A DNA stretch of 64,000 nucleotides from Streptomyces sp. NBC_00708 (GCA_036226585.1 CP108997.1:6820001-6884000); one strand, 5' to 3'; shown: positions 8,178-18,222, counted from the first letter of the stretch. The notes: generated by a model not told the origin, from the letters alone. A program made the numbers and translations.

Positions 8178-8432
8178 GCCTGCCCGGGGGCAGCGTGCGG
8201 TGGGCAGGCCGTGCCGCCTAGCGTCCCGCCCGGGTCGGCCGGGTGAGCCGGGGCCTTACGCAAAGCGAGCAGGACGCGGCAGCGAATCGGGGCGGCGGGC
8301 GCGCGGCCGAACCACGCAGGACCTGGGCCCGGGGCCCGCGTGTTGCCGTTGACCAGGCGTGTAATGGCCGAGTAACGGCCCACTCCTACGGTTCGCGCAC
8401 CTCGTACGTGCTGTTACTCGGAGGAGTGCTCG
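8178..8432. other. Leader and promoter region of the subtilase operon
   Basis: No gene is seen in this stretch. It links the transposase remnant to the secreted protease operon. A GGAGGAG ribosome site lies just before the ATG at 8433. I could not assign a confident -35/-10 pair. Confidence 0.4.
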
Positions 8433-11024
8433 ATGCCCCTGCTCCAACCGTCCAGGCGTAGATCCGCCGTGTGGACGGTGGCCTCGCTCGCCGCGGCCGC
8501 CCTGCTCACCACCCCGCTGCCGGCCCTGGCCGCGGACTCCCCTCCCCCCGCTGCCGCTGTGTCGGCGAAGATCGACTCCGCGCTCACGAGTGCGGTGCGC
8601 AACGGCAAGGACGCCACCTTCTACGTGGTCCTGAAGGACCAGGCCGACCTGTCCGGCGCGAAGAAGCAGAAGACGCACGCGAAGAAGGCCAAGGCCGCGT
8701 ACGGCGAGCTCCGTTCGCACGCCGAGTCCAGCCAGAAGTCGCTCAACGCCTTCCTCGACAAGAAGAAGGTCGGCCACCAGGACTTCTGGATCGCCAACAC
8801 GGTCAAGGTCACCGGCGACCAGGCCCTCGTCGACGAGCTGGCCGAGCGCCCGGACGTGGCCTCGGTCGTCAAGCAGCGCTCGTTCCAGCTGGACGACATC
8901 GAGACCTCCGACAAGAAGGTCACCGCTTCGCGCGCCGCCGCGCTGGGCACGGACTCGTCCGCCGACGGCACCGACGCCCCGGCGTGGGGTATCTCGGACA
9001 TCAAGGCCGACCAGGTCTGGGACCAGTACCAGGACCGCGGCGAGGGTATCGTCATCGCGAACGTGGACTCGGGTGTGCAGTTCGACCACCCGGACCTCGT
9101 CGCGAACTACCGCGGCAACAACGGCGACGGTACCTTCTCGCACGACTACAACTTCTACGACGCGAGCGGGCAGTGCCCCACGACCGCGCCGTGCGACAAC
9201 AACGGCCACGGCACCCACACGATGGGCACCATGGTCGCCAAGAACGGCCTCGGTGTCGCTCCGAACGCCAAGTGGATCGCGGCCAAGGGCTGCGCCTCCG
9301 ATGTCTGCTACGACGACGAGCTGCTCGAAGCCGGTCAGTGGATTCTCGCGCCGACCGACCACAACGGTCAGAATCCGCGCCCGGACCTGGCCCCGAACAT
9401 CGTCAACAACTCCTGGGGCAACAAGGACACGTCCACCCCGTTCTACCAGGACATCCTGGCGGCCTGGGACGCGGCGGGCATCTTCGAGGCGTTCGCGGCC
9501 GGCAACGACGGTGACGGCGTCACCTGCTCGACGACCCACCCGCCGGGCGCGCAGGCCGACTCCTACGGTGTCGGTGCCTACGACGTGAACGGCAAGATCG
9601 CCAACTTCTCCGGCTTCGGCCCCTCGCCGACCGACGGCAGCGAAAAGCCGAACATCTCGGCCCCGGGCGTCCAGATCCCGTCCACCTGGCCGGGCAACTC
9701 GTACAACACCATCAACGGTACGTCGATGGCGACCCCGCACGTCGCGGGCGCGGTCGCGCTCCTGTGGTCGGCGGCCCCCTCGCTGATCGGTAACATCGAG
9801 GAGACCCGCAACCTCCTCAACGAGGGCGCCCGTGATGTCGACGACACCCACTGCGGTGGCACCGCCGGCATGAACTACGTGTGGGGCAACGGCAAGCTCG
9901 ACATCCTCGCCTCCGTCGAGAAGGCTCCGCACACCGCGGCCGTCGTCAGCGGCAAGGCCACCGACAAGGCGACCGGCGCGGCGCTGCCCAACATCACCGT
10001 GAAGTCCACCGACGCGGCTGGCGCGGTCCGTACGGTCACCACCGGTCCGGACGGCACCTACCGTCTCCCGCTGGCCGCCGGCACGTACTCCTTCGCGTTC
10101 AGCGGCTACGGTTACGCGAGCGGCTCGGCCACCGATGTCTCCCTGGCCGAGAGCCAGGCGTACACCCAGAACATCGCGCTGACCGCGGTGCCCAGCCACC
10201 AGGTCTCCGGCATCGTCCGCGATGTCACCGGCAAGCCGCTGCCCGGCGCCACGGTCGAGCTGAACGGCACGCCGCTGCCCGCCGCCACCACCAACGCCAA
10301 GGGCAAGTACGCCTTCAAGAAGGTCGCTGAGGGCTCGTACAGCCTGGCCGTGAAGCCCGCCGCGCCGGTCCTGTGCAACGGGGTCTACACCGGTGCCGCC
10401 GCCGTCGGTGCCGCCGACCTGACGAAGGACGTGCAGGTCCCCCACCGCACGGACAACTCCGGCAACGTCTGCGCCCCGGCCGCCTACTCCTGGATCCCCG
10501 GCTCCAAGAAGGTCTCCCTGACCGGTGACGAGGACTCCGCCACCGTCTCGCTGCCCTTCTCGGTGAAGCACTACGGGGTCTCGTACTCCACCGCCTCGGT
10601 GACCACCGACGGCTTGATCAACTTCCTGTCCTCGCGCGTCGGTGACTACAACAACACCGCGCTGCCCACGGCCGGCGTCAACGGCGTGAAGGGCATCGTC
10701 GCCCCGCTGTGGGACGACCTGACGCTCGACAAGAAGTCCTCCGTCCAGACGGTCACCACCGGTGCCAAGGGCAGCCGCAAGTTCGCCATCGTGTGGAACA
10801 ACGCCGCCTACGCCAACGGCACTTCGGGCCGCGCCACCTTCGAGGCCGTCTTCGACGAGGCCACCGGCGCCGTGACCCTGCAGTACCAGTCCGTCGCCGA
10901 CCAGGGCGCGGGCGCCACCATCGGCCTCGCGGACCAGGCGGGCACCGACGCCTTCCAGTACGCGTACAACCAGCCCGTGATCGCTGCCGGCACCGCCGTC
11001 AGCTTCACCCAGGGAGCGAAGTAA
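8433..11024 (+). CDS. Secreted S8 family serine peptidase with carboxypeptidase-regulatory-like domains
   Basis: This is 863 residues. A signal peptide covers residues 1-34 (three Arg, hydrophobic core, cleavage after PALA). A propeptide or inhibitor-like region lies at about 45-150. The subtilase domain has its triad at Asp212 (VIANVDSGVQFDHPDL), His259 (NNGHGTHTMGTM) and Ser431 (NGTSMATPHVAG). After it come two carboxypeptidase-regulatory-like beta repeats (VSGKATDKATGAALPNITV; VSGIVRDVTGKPLPGATVEL) and a C-terminal beta domain with VAPLWDDL and FAIVWNNA. GGAGGAG precedes the ATG. It should be an exported protease with sugar- or surface-binding accessory domains. The stop overlaps the start of the next gene by one base (TAATG), indicating translational coupling. 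Confidence 0.92.
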   Translation: MPLLQPSRRRSAVWTVASLAAAALLTTPLPALAADSPPPAAAVSAKIDSALTSAVRNGKDATFYVVLKDQADLSGAKKQKTHAKKAKAAYGELRSHAESSQKSLNAFLDKKKVGHQDFWIANTVKVTGDQALVDELAERPDVASVVKQRSFQLDDIETSDKKVTASRAAALGTDSSADGTDAPAWGISDIKADQVWDQYQDRGEGIVIANVDSGVQFDHPDLVANYRGNNGDGTFSHDYNFYDASGQCPTTAPCDNNGHGTHTMGTMVAKNGLGVAPNAKWIAAKGCASDVCYDDELLEAGQWILAPTDHNGQNPRPDLAPNIVNNSWGNKDTSTPFYQDILAAWDAAGIFEAFAAGNDGDGVTCSTTHPPGAQADSYGVGAYDVNGKIANFSGFGPSPTDGSEKPNISAPGVQIPSTWPGNSYNTINGTSMATPHVAGAVALLWSAAPSLIGNIEETRNLLNEGARDVDDTHCGGTAGMNYVWGNGKLDILASVEKAPHTAAVVSGKATDKATGAALPNITVKSTDAAGAVRTVTTGPDGTYRLPLAAGTYSFAFSGYGYASGSATDVSLAESQAYTQNIALTAVPSHQVSGIVRDVTGKPLPGATVELNGTPLPAATTNAKGKYAFKKVAEGSYSLAVKPAAPVLCNGVYTGAAAVGAADLTKDVQVPHRTDNSGNVCAPAAYSWIPGSKKVSLTGDEDSATVSLPFSVKHYGVSYSTASVTTDGLINFLSSRVGDYNNTALPTAGVNGVKGIVAPLWDDLTLDKKSSVQTVTTGAKGSRKFAIVWNNAAYANGTSGRATFEAVFDEATGAVTLQYQSVADQGAGATIGLADQAGTDAFQYAYNQPVIAAGTAVSFTQGAK

Positions 11025-13963
11025 TGAGAGCCCAGCACTCCCGGCGGGCGCTTCAGCTCGCCGCAGGCCTCGTCGCGGCGGGCCTGTGCCTGACCGCCGC
11101 CCCGCAGGCCCTGGCCGCGGGCAGCGGCAGCGACGCGCCGATGAAGCTGACCAGCGCCGAGGCGAAGAAGCTCGCGGCCAACGTCACCCTCGACCCGTAC
11201 GTCAAGGCCGAGGACACCACCGGCACGCAGAAGGACGCCTCGGACGCCCCCGCCTCCGCCGCGAAGACGGACGCCTCCGCGAAGTCGGATGCCGCCGCCA
11301 CCGGCGTCGATCCGAGGACCCCGGTCACCATGACCGCGAAGTCCACGCTGGAAGGCGTGCGCGGTCTGGGCGCCACGGTGCCGGTCGGCAAGAAGGGCGA
11401 CTACTTCACCGTCAACGCCATGGGCAACGTCCAGCTCCATGCCGCCGACGGCAGCGAGACCTGGGCCCGGACCAGTAGCTCGTTCTTCACGGACTGGCAG
11501 GTCAAGCCGCTCCAGGTGTGGCGGACCGAGCCGTACCCGCCCGAGATCGTCATGGGCTACAACGCGGTCACGCCGTTCGCGCCGAACTCGCAGTCCGGCT
11601 ACTCCGCCGGTGACCTGACCGGCGACGGCGTCCCGGACATCGTGTTCTCCGCGCTGGTCGACTATCCGCGAGCCTTCACCTCCCCGGGCTCGGACCTGAA
11701 TACCGGCACCTTCGTGACGGTCCTCGACGGCAAGACCGGTGCCACCGTCTGGTCGAAGCTGTACAACCACGCCACCATGGTCAAGATCGTCAACGGCACC
11801 CTGCTGGTCGCCGACGCGCCCCGGATGAGCAGCGACCCCAAGGTCCCGGCCGCCGCGACCGCCACCCTGTCCGGCATCCGCTTCTCGGCGGGCGCCGACG
11901 GGAAGCTGACCCCGGCGCAGACCTGGTCCTTCGATACCAAGGAAGCCCGGTACACCAACTGGGGCGACATCCAGGACCTCGGCAAGGGCAAGGTCGCCGT
12001 CTCCTGGAACCTCGCCAAGGCCCAGGGCGTCGAGGGACGCGGCCATACCGCCGTGCTCGACACCGCCGACGGCTCGGTCACCTGGCGGACCGACAGCGTG
12101 CTGTACAGCCGCATCATGCGTCTGGACGCCGGCCGCAAGCGCCTCGTGGCCGTCGAGCAGGCGGACGTCAACGACGCGGTGCACTACGAGATCGCCGCGT
12201 ACGACCTGAAGACCGGCCACCGCGCCACGCTGAGCGCTCGCGACAACGTGCTGCCCACCGCGCTGGCGGTCGGTGACCTCAAGGCGAAGGCGGGCGACGA
12301 GTACGCGGTCTCGGAGTCCTCGTTCGACGAGAACCTCTTCATCAGCGCCGCCACCATCCGCGTCGTCAACGGCGACAACGCGGACAAGATCCTCTGGTCG
12401 AACACGACCAAGCGGGACGCCGAGAACAGCCACGACGCGCCCAGCACCTGGGGCCTCGGCGTGATCGACGGCAAGCTGGTCGCGTCCGCGCAGAACGACC
12501 GCAAGATGTTCGAGCCGGAGAACCGGGGTAGCCTGCGCTACGCCTCGCTCACCGTTTTCTCCGGCAACGGCAAGGTCGCCTGGCAGTCCAAGGGCGTCGC
12601 GGCCTCGCCGATGCTCCAGGACCTCCACACCGACGCCGCGGGCTCCCATGTCCGGGTGATCGACCAGGGCCAGAACATCCGGACCTTCAAGCTGGGCAAC
12701 GGCAAGGCGGAGAACGTCACGCCGCTCCAGGGCGACATCGCGTACGCCAAGGGCGCCGACCTGAACAAGGACGGCAAGACCGATGTGGTGATGGGCGGCT
12801 CGTCCAACGGCGTGTGGGCCTACTCGGGTCCGTCGCTGGTCAACGGCAACAAGCCCGAGAAGCTGTGGCAGGCCACGCTCCCCGGCGCGGTCCACGACAT
12901 CCGGACCGGCGACGTCAACGGCGACGGCAAGCCCGAGATCGTGGTCGCGGCCGACACCGCGACGGTCGTCCTCAACGGCAAGAACGGCAAGACGCTCGCC
13001 ACCATCGAGGCAGGCGAGGGCCGGTTCGTCCGCTCGGTGCAGCTGGCGGACCTCAACGGCGACGGCGAGCAGGACATCGTCGTCCCGACGGACGCGGTAC
13101 GCGCCTACTACGGCGACGGCCACGCCATCTGGACGTACAACGCCCCCAAGGACGCGGGCGACGTGCGCTTCGGCGACGTGTCCGTCAACGACGGCCGGGT
13201 GTACGCCGCGTACGCCACCTACAACGCCTACCAGCAGGCGTCGCCGGTGACGACGGCGGTCGCGCTCAACGCCAAGAACGGCAAGGCCCGCTGGTCCGCG
13301 GCGCCGAAGGCGCCCAGTGGAGCGATCGGCGGCATACGTGGCCTCGACCCGAACCAGGGCGTCTTCGCGTCGAAGGAGATCCCGTACGCGGGCGGCCACG
13401 CCGTGGCCTATGTGTGGGTGGTCAACGCACCCATCAACTTCGACGGCACGCAGGCGATCAGCCCGCAGAACTACTTCGAGATCCGTGACGGCCGCACCGG
13501 TGAGGTGCTGCACTCCCTGATGTCGGGCGGTCTGTGGACGCACAACGGGTTCTTCGTCAAGGACGGAACGCTGTACGAGGCCGGCACGGCGTCGATCCGC
13601 CGCTTCCGGGCGAACGGCGACGACAAGAAGCAGGGGTTCTTCCCGCAGACGTACGGCATCGGCTCGGTGACCGGCCCCGGCGGGCGCGACCTGCTCATCG
13701 CCGGTGCCGAGAGCGGCACGTACCTCTTCGACCCGAGCGTCATCGACTCCGAGGACACCTGGGCCGACTCCGTCGGCAGCATCGGTGGCCTCATGGGCGC
13801 CCGCAACTACTTCGCGGGTGACCTCGACGGGGACGGTGTCGACGAGGTGCTTTCCCTGAACGGCGACGACGCCGGCCGCGACCGCGCCGCCGGCGAGTTC
13901 GGCGGCGGCTACTTCGTCCCCGACAACGGCATCCACCAGGTCACGGCGTACAAGCTGTCCTGA
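11024..13963 (+). CDS. Secreted FG-GAP/VCBS repeat beta-propeller protein
   Basis: This is 979 residues. A signal peptide spans residues 1-33 (QHSRRALQLAAGLVAAGLCL, cleavage near ALAAG). Several calcium-loop FG-GAP/VCBS motifs are spread along the chain: DLTGDGVPDIVFS, DLNKDGKTDVVMG, DVNGDGKPEIVVAAD, DLNGDGEQDIVVPTD and DLDGDGVDEVLS. There are also many PQQ-like strands such as VTVLDGKTGATVWSK and ALNAKNGKARWS. The fold is likely one or more Ca-binding beta-propellers, extracellular, with no catalytic motif seen. It overlaps the subtilase stop by one base, so the protease and the propeller are made together. It may be an adhesin, an accessory or a substrate-docking partner. A terminator follows. 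Confidence 0.85.
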   Translation: MRAQHSRRALQLAAGLVAAGLCLTAAPQALAAGSGSDAPMKLTSAEAKKLAANVTLDPYVKAEDTTGTQKDASDAPASAAKTDASAKSDAAATGVDPRTPVTMTAKSTLEGVRGLGATVPVGKKGDYFTVNAMGNVQLHAADGSETWARTSSSFFTDWQVKPLQVWRTEPYPPEIVMGYNAVTPFAPNSQSGYSAGDLTGDGVPDIVFSALVDYPRAFTSPGSDLNTGTFVTVLDGKTGATVWSKLYNHATMVKIVNGTLLVADAPRMSSDPKVPAAATATLSGIRFSAGADGKLTPAQTWSFDTKEARYTNWGDIQDLGKGKVAVSWNLAKAQGVEGRGHTAVLDTADGSVTWRTDSVLYSRIMRLDAGRKRLVAVEQADVNDAVHYEIAAYDLKTGHRATLSARDNVLPTALAVGDLKAKAGDEYAVSESSFDENLFISAATIRVVNGDNADKILWSNTTKRDAENSHDAPSTWGLGVIDGKLVASAQNDRKMFEPENRGSLRYASLTVFSGNGKVAWQSKGVAASPMLQDLHTDAAGSHVRVIDQGQNIRTFKLGNGKAENVTPLQGDIAYAKGADLNKDGKTDVVMGGSSNGVWAYSGPSLVNGNKPEKLWQATLPGAVHDIRTGDVNGDGKPEIVVAADTATVVLNGKNGKTLATIEAGEGRFVRSVQLADLNGDGEQDIVVPTDAVRAYYGDGHAIWTYNAPKDAGDVRFGDVSVNDGRVYAAYATYNAYQQASPVTTAVALNAKNGKARWSAAPKAPSGAIGGIRGLDPNQGVFASKEIPYAGGHAVAYVWVVNAPINFDGTQAISPQNYFEIRDGRTGEVLHSLMSGGLWTHNGFFVKDGTLYEAGTASIRRFRANGDDKKQGFFPQTYGIGSVTGPGGRDLLIAGAESGTYLFDPSVIDSEDTWADSVGSIGGLMGARNYFAGDLDGDGVDEVLSLNGDDAGRDRAAGEFGGGYFVPDNGIHQVTAYKLS

Positions 13964-13980
13964 CCTGTCGCGTCAGCAAA

Positions 13981-14017
13981 AGGGCCCCCGGGACGCACCT
14001 CGCGTCCCGGGGGCCCT
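13981..14017. terminator. Terminator of the subtilase-propeller operon
   Basis: A 16-bp perfect inverted repeat (13981-13996 with 14002-14017, 5-base loop) lies 18 bases after the propeller-gene stop and is preceded by AAAA. The very stable G/C stem makes it a confident intrinsic terminator. Confidence 0.85.
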
Positions 14018-14107
14018 GGGCGTACGTCACCACGCAACCCGGTAGCCGATCTTCCGGGCCGTTCCCGCATCGCGCGTCGCGTCCGTCCTTCTCCGGGCGC
14101 GGCACCG

Positions 14108-14131
14108 CGGTCCGGCGTCGACGCCGGACCG
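14108..14131. repeat. 24-bp perfect palindrome between convergent genes
   Basis: A perfect 24-base palindrome centred on GTCGAC lies between the two terminators of the convergent genes. It has no loop, so it is less typical of a terminator and could be a protein-binding site. The rest of 14018-14388 shows no gene. Confidence 0.6.
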
Positions 14132-14388
14132 GGTTGACCACCCTTGCCGGAGCACCGAAGGCGCTACCCCACGGCCCCGTTCACATTCCGAGATCTTGGT
14201 CCACGCGGAACGACGGGCACGGCGGCGAGCCCTGCGGACCGACGCGATCGAGTGCCGTCATCAGGGCGCGTTGTCGACCGGAGCTGCCCGGTTCGCAACG
14301 GGCAGGTGTCAGGCTATGCAGCGACGGGCTGGCTGAGGCCGAAGACGCCGACCGAAGCACTGACCTACCCTCGTGCCCGTCGCCGGTA

Positions 14389-14433
14389 TCCGCCGGGCGG
14401 CCCCACCCCTCCACGGGAAGGCCGCCCGGCGGA
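14389..14433. terminator. Terminator of the minus-strand subtilase
   Basis: A 14-bp perfect inverted repeat (14389-14402 with 14420-14433, 17-base loop) lies 18 bases downstream of the minus-strand stop at 14452. Confidence 0.7.
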
Positions 14434-14451
14434 CAGTTCGGTGACGCGGCG

Positions 14452-17400
14452 TCAGCGCACGGCGTAGGCGTCGGTCACGGTCTGGACGACGGAGTTGCCG
14501 TGGGAGTCCGTCAGCTCGGTGCGCAGTGTGACCGCCTTGCCGGCCGCGCCCGCGTGGTTCACGGTCGCGGTCCAACGGCCGCCCTTGTACGAGGTGGCGG
14601 CCCCGGTCCAGGTCTCGCCGCCGTCGTACGAGTACGAGACCTTGGCGGCCGTGAGCGTGCCGGGCGTGTAGCCCGCGTGGCCCGTGACGCTCAGGCCGAT
14701 CCGCTGGCCGTCCTTCGCCGCAAGGGTCTTCATGCCGTCCGACGGCAGAGCGTAGCCCGGGAAGAGCAGCGGGATGCCCTGCGAGTAGGCGGTCTCGTCA
14801 CGGTGCGAACGGAACTTCCAGGTGGTCTCGGTCTTGGTGGACCGCTTCCACACGGCGGCGGGCTGACCGGACTTCATCGTCGTCATGGTGAGCTCGTACG
14901 CGGCGTCATCGGCCGGGACGGTGAACACCCCGGACGGCCAGCCGGATGTGCCGAGCACCGTGCCGCCACTGGTCAGGCGCATGCTGCCCATGTCGCCGAA
15001 GGAGCCCTGGAGACCGCTGTGTTCGCTGTCGCTCCAGAAGCCCGGGGCGACGCCGATCAGGTTGTCCTGGCGTTCGGCGGCGAGCAGTTCCCCGCCCTCG
15101 TCGTCGCGGGGCGCGGACGGGACGAGGACGCCCCGGTACCAGTTCGCCGCACTCTTCGAGCCCGCCTTGTACGTACGGAACTTGTCCACCATGAACTCGC
15201 CCCACGGGAAGCTGGACGAGAGCGCCTGCTGCCAGGTGCTGTCACCCGTCGAGTAGTACTCGGTGCGCTTTCCGGGTGCGGGCACGCTGTCGAACGAGCC
15301 GACGCCGTACCTGGCGCCGTAAGGGAGGGCGACAAGCAGGGTGTCGACGAAGTCGGTCTTGACGCCCATCGACTCATAGGTGGAATCGACCGCGCCGAGT
15401 GCCTTGTCCTTGACCTTGTACGTGCGGTCCGAGGTGACGGTGCCCGTCTCGGGGAAGGCAAGGTTGTAGACGAACGGGCTGGCCGCGGTGGCCTTCCAGC
15501 TCAGCTTCACCGGTCCGGCGGCCAGTGCGGTGGTCAGCGCGGCCGCCTCGTCCGCCTGGATGCCGAGCGAGGGCAGTGGCGCCGTACCGTATCCGACGGA
15601 CGGCTTCCACGGCCCCGCGGAGGGCCGGTGGGCGATGATCGCCACGGCGCCGGCGGCCGCGGCGTCGCGGGCCTGGGTGGCCATGGCGCTGCCGTCCGCG
15701 ATGCCGACCAGAGCGATCTTGCCCGACACATCGGCGGCCTTCAGCTCGTCGGGCGTACCGGTCCCGGCGTCGACGAGTGCGGCCTGTCCGGTTCCGTCGA
15801 GGTTGACGGAACCGGTGGACGCGGTGGTGGGGTGCAGGGTGGCGCCGCCGACGACCGCGAGCTTCTCGATCTGCGGGGCGTAGGCACGCCAGAAGCTGTC
15901 GAACTCGAAGTCGCCGTCCCGGGCCTTGCCCTGGATGTCGACCAGGTAGTCCTTGATGACGCTGCTGCCCGCGAGGGAACCGGAGTGCAGCCAGACGCCG
16001 TCCCAGCTGCGGCCGAACGCCAGGGTCCCGCTACGGGTCTCGGTGGTCCGGTCCTCGGTCTTCACCTTGATCCGGTGTGCCTTGCGGGCGTCCAGCACCA
16101 GGGTGGTGTCCTTGGTGACGTTCAGCTGCGGCCTGGCAAGGTAGCCGACCGACTTGGCGAGCGTCCCGGTGGCGTCCTCGGGGTCGGCCGAGACGATGAA
16201 GCTGGAGACGAAGTAGGCGCCGGGGCGCACCTCGTACACCTGGTCGGTCGAGCCGTCGTTGAAGCGGCGCTCACCGGTGGCGGTGTCGGTGCCGATGACG
16301 TCGACCGAGGACGATCCGGCGGCGGCCTCGCCGTTGCGGTCGATCAGCTTGACGCGCAGGGTGACGGTCTCGGCGCCCACGTACAGCGAGAACGGGGTGG
16401 AGACCTTGACGCCGCCGGTGGCGGTGGCCAGCACCCGGCCGGTGACGTCGCCGTACTGGCTGTCCTGGAGCTTCGCGGTCGGGTCGAGCTTCAGCGGGAC
16501 CTGGACACTGGCTCCGGCGGGCACGGTGACGCTCTTCGCGCCGAGTGCGGCGACGGAGGACCGGACGGCCGATCCGTCGTTGCCCGTGACGCTCTGGAGC
16601 GTGAGCGACAGCTTCACGGGCTTGTCACCCGTGTTGGTGTACGGGATCTGCACCGTGGTGCGGTCCGTCTTGTCCTGCGGCCAGTTGAAGGTGCCGCCCT
16701 GGACGGCGGGCGCGCCGGTCACGGTGGTGTCGATGGCGGCCTTGACGTCCAGCCGGCCACCGCCCGTCTCGCGTACGTCCCCGGGGATGTCGCTCTTCGC
16801 GGACGACACGAGGGCCGCCTTGACCTGCTGGGCCGTCCAGTCCGGGTGGCGTTCCTTGACGATGGCGGCGGCGCCCGCGACGTGCGGGGTGGCCATCGAC
16901 GTACCGGACATCGACTGGTAGGCGTAGATGCCTCGGCCGCCTGCCGCGGCGGCTGAGATGTTGACGCCGGGGGCGGCGATCTCGGGCTTGAGGGTGTGCG
17001 CGCCGATCGCCGGGCCCCGGCTGGAGAAGCTCGCGGTGGAGTCGTCACGGTCGACGGCGCCGACGGTCAGCACGCTGGGCGCGCACCCGGGCGAGGAGAC
17101 GGTGTTGAGTGACGGCCCCGAGTTGCCGGCCGCGACGACGAACAGGGTGTCCTTGCTCCTGCCGAGTTCCTCGGCGGCCAGGCTCATCGGGTCGGTGCAG
17201 TCGGTGGGGGCCGAGCTGCCCAGACTCATCGAGACGACGTCGGCCTTCTGGTCGACGGCCCACTGCATGCCCGCGATGATCCAGGACGAGTCGCCGGAGC
17301 CGCTGTCGTTGAGCACCTTCCCGACGAGCAGGTCCGCGCCGGGGGCGACGCCCTTCTTCTTCCCGTCACTGGCCGCGCCGGACCCGCCCACGGTGGAGAG

Positions 17401-18222
17401 GGTGTGGGTGCCGTGGCCCTGGCGGTCGTCGGTGGTGTCGGAGTCGGTGAAGTTCTTCGACTCGGTGATCCGGCCCTTGAGGTCCGGGTGTTCGGCGTCG
17501 GCGCCGGTGTCCAGGACGGCGACCTTGGTGCCCTTGCCGTCGTAGCCGGCGGCCCAGGCGAGGTCGGCGCCGATCTGCTTGGTGGAGCGGTCGAGGCTGG
17601 CTTCGACCTTGCGGTCCAGCCAGAGCTTCTTCAGCCCGGCGGCGGAGCGGGACCGGCCGGCTCCGGTGATGTCCGACCAGAATCCGGCGGCCCGCTTCTT
17701 GTCGGTCCTGAGCGCCACACCGTCGATGGCCGGGAGCGCGAGGCCGCGCTCGGCGCCGCGCGGGGTGGGGGGCGTGCTGCGTGCGATGCCCTGGGAGTAG
17801 GTCGCGATCAGCGGTACGGAGTCCGCGTGCGCGTCGTCGTACCCCTGGCGGATGAGCCCGGTGACGTTGAAGAGCTCCTCGTCGACGGTGCCCCCGGCGA
17901 GAGCCTTCACCGCGGTGTCCGGATAGACGTACAGGTCCTTGCCCGAGCGGCGGGTCTGCACGAGCGGGACGGTGCCGTCCTCGCGTGGCAGCGCCACGGC
18001 CGAGGCGTTGCCCGAACCGTCGGTGCTCACCAGCACCTTGTCGCCGGTGACCAGGGTGACCGTGACGGGCTTGCCGCCCCGGGCCGTGGCAGCCGCGCTG
18101 CCGGTCAGCGGTCTCTTCGTGCCCGCGTCGTCCTGTGGCGCTGCCACGGACGGCGCGATCACCGTGACGGCGAGGACGGCGGCGGTGGCCGCCCCCAGTG
18201 CCGTACGCGATATCGGACGCAT
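14452..18222 (-). CDS. Large secreted S8 family serine peptidase with PA domain
   Basis: This is 1256 residues. A signal peptide occupies residues 1-28 (MRPISRTALGAATAAVLAVT, cleavage near SVAAP). A prodomain of about 180 residues follows. The subtilase core has its triad at Asp238 (VAVLDTGADAEHPDL), His270 (RQGHGTHTLS) and Ser442 (SGTSMATPHVAGAAA). The second half holds beta-sandwich regions and a protease-associated (PA)-like segment (SGKIALVGIADGSAMATQAR). No anchor motif is seen at the C terminus, so it should be released. GGGGAGA six bases before the ATG at 18222 decides the start; a longer frame to 18372 lacks a site. The gene is convergent with the other protease operon and monocistronic. 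Confidence 0.92.
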   Translation of the reverse strand: MRPISRTALGAATAAVLAVTVIAPSVAAPQDDAGTKRPLTGSAAATARGGKPVTVTLVTGDKVLVSTDGSGNASAVALPREDGTVPLVQTRRSGKDLYVYPDTAVKALAGGTVDEELFNVTGLIRQGYDDAHADSVPLIATYSQGIARSTPPTPRGAERGLALPAIDGVALRTDKKRAAGFWSDITGAGRSRSAAGLKKLWLDRKVEASLDRSTKQIGADLAWAAGYDGKGTKVAVLDTGADAEHPDLKGRITESKNFTDSDTTDDRQGHGTHTLSTVGGSGAASDGKKKGVAPGADLLVGKVLNDSGSGDSSWIIAGMQWAVDQKADVVSMSLGSSAPTDCTDPMSLAAEELGRSKDTLFVVAAGNSGPSLNTVSSPGCAPSVLTVGAVDRDDSTASFSSRGPAIGAHTLKPEIAAPGVNISAAAAGGRGIYAYQSMSGTSMATPHVAGAAAIVKERHPDWTAQQVKAALVSSAKSDIPGDVRETGGGRLDVKAAIDTTVTGAPAVQGGTFNWPQDKTDRTTVQIPYTNTGDKPVKLSLTLQSVTGNDGSAVRSSVAALGAKSVTVPAGASVQVPLKLDPTAKLQDSQYGDVTGRVLATATGGVKVSTPFSLYVGAETVTLRVKLIDRNGEAAAGSSSVDVIGTDTATGERRFNDGSTDQVYEVRPGAYFVSSFIVSADPEDATGTLAKSVGYLARPQLNVTKDTTLVLDARKAHRIKVKTEDRTTETRSGTLAFGRSWDGVWLHSGSLAGSSVIKDYLVDIQGKARDGDFEFDSFWRAYAPQIEKLAVVGGATLHPTTASTGSVNLDGTGQAALVDAGTGTPDELKAADVSGKIALVGIADGSAMATQARDAAAAGAVAIIAHRPSAGPWKPSVGYGTAPLPSLGIQADEAAALTTALAAGPVKLSWKATAASPFVYNLAFPETGTVTSDRTYKVKDKALGAVDSTYESMGVKTDFVDTLLVALPYGARYGVGSFDSVPAPGKRTEYYSTGDSTWQQALSSSFPWGEFMVDKFRTYKAGSKSAANWYRGVLVPSAPRDDEGGELLAAERQDNLIGVAPGFWSDSEHSGLQGSFGDMGSMRLTSGGTVLGTSGWPSGVFTVPADDAAYELTMTTMKSGQPAAVWKRSTKTETTWKFRSHRDETAYSQGIPLLFPGYALPSDGMKTLAAKDGQRIGLSVTGHAGYTPGTLTAAKVSYSYDGGETWTGAATSYKGGRWTATVNHAGAAGKAVTLRTELTDSHGNSVVQTVTDAYAVR

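Noticed and set aside
8256..13936. Two long minus-strand frames (771 and 1042 codons) opposite the subtilase and propeller genes
   Set aside because: They mirror the coding strand's codon bias, have no recognisable domains or ribosome sites, and lie opposite genes with clear catalytic motifs and signal peptides.
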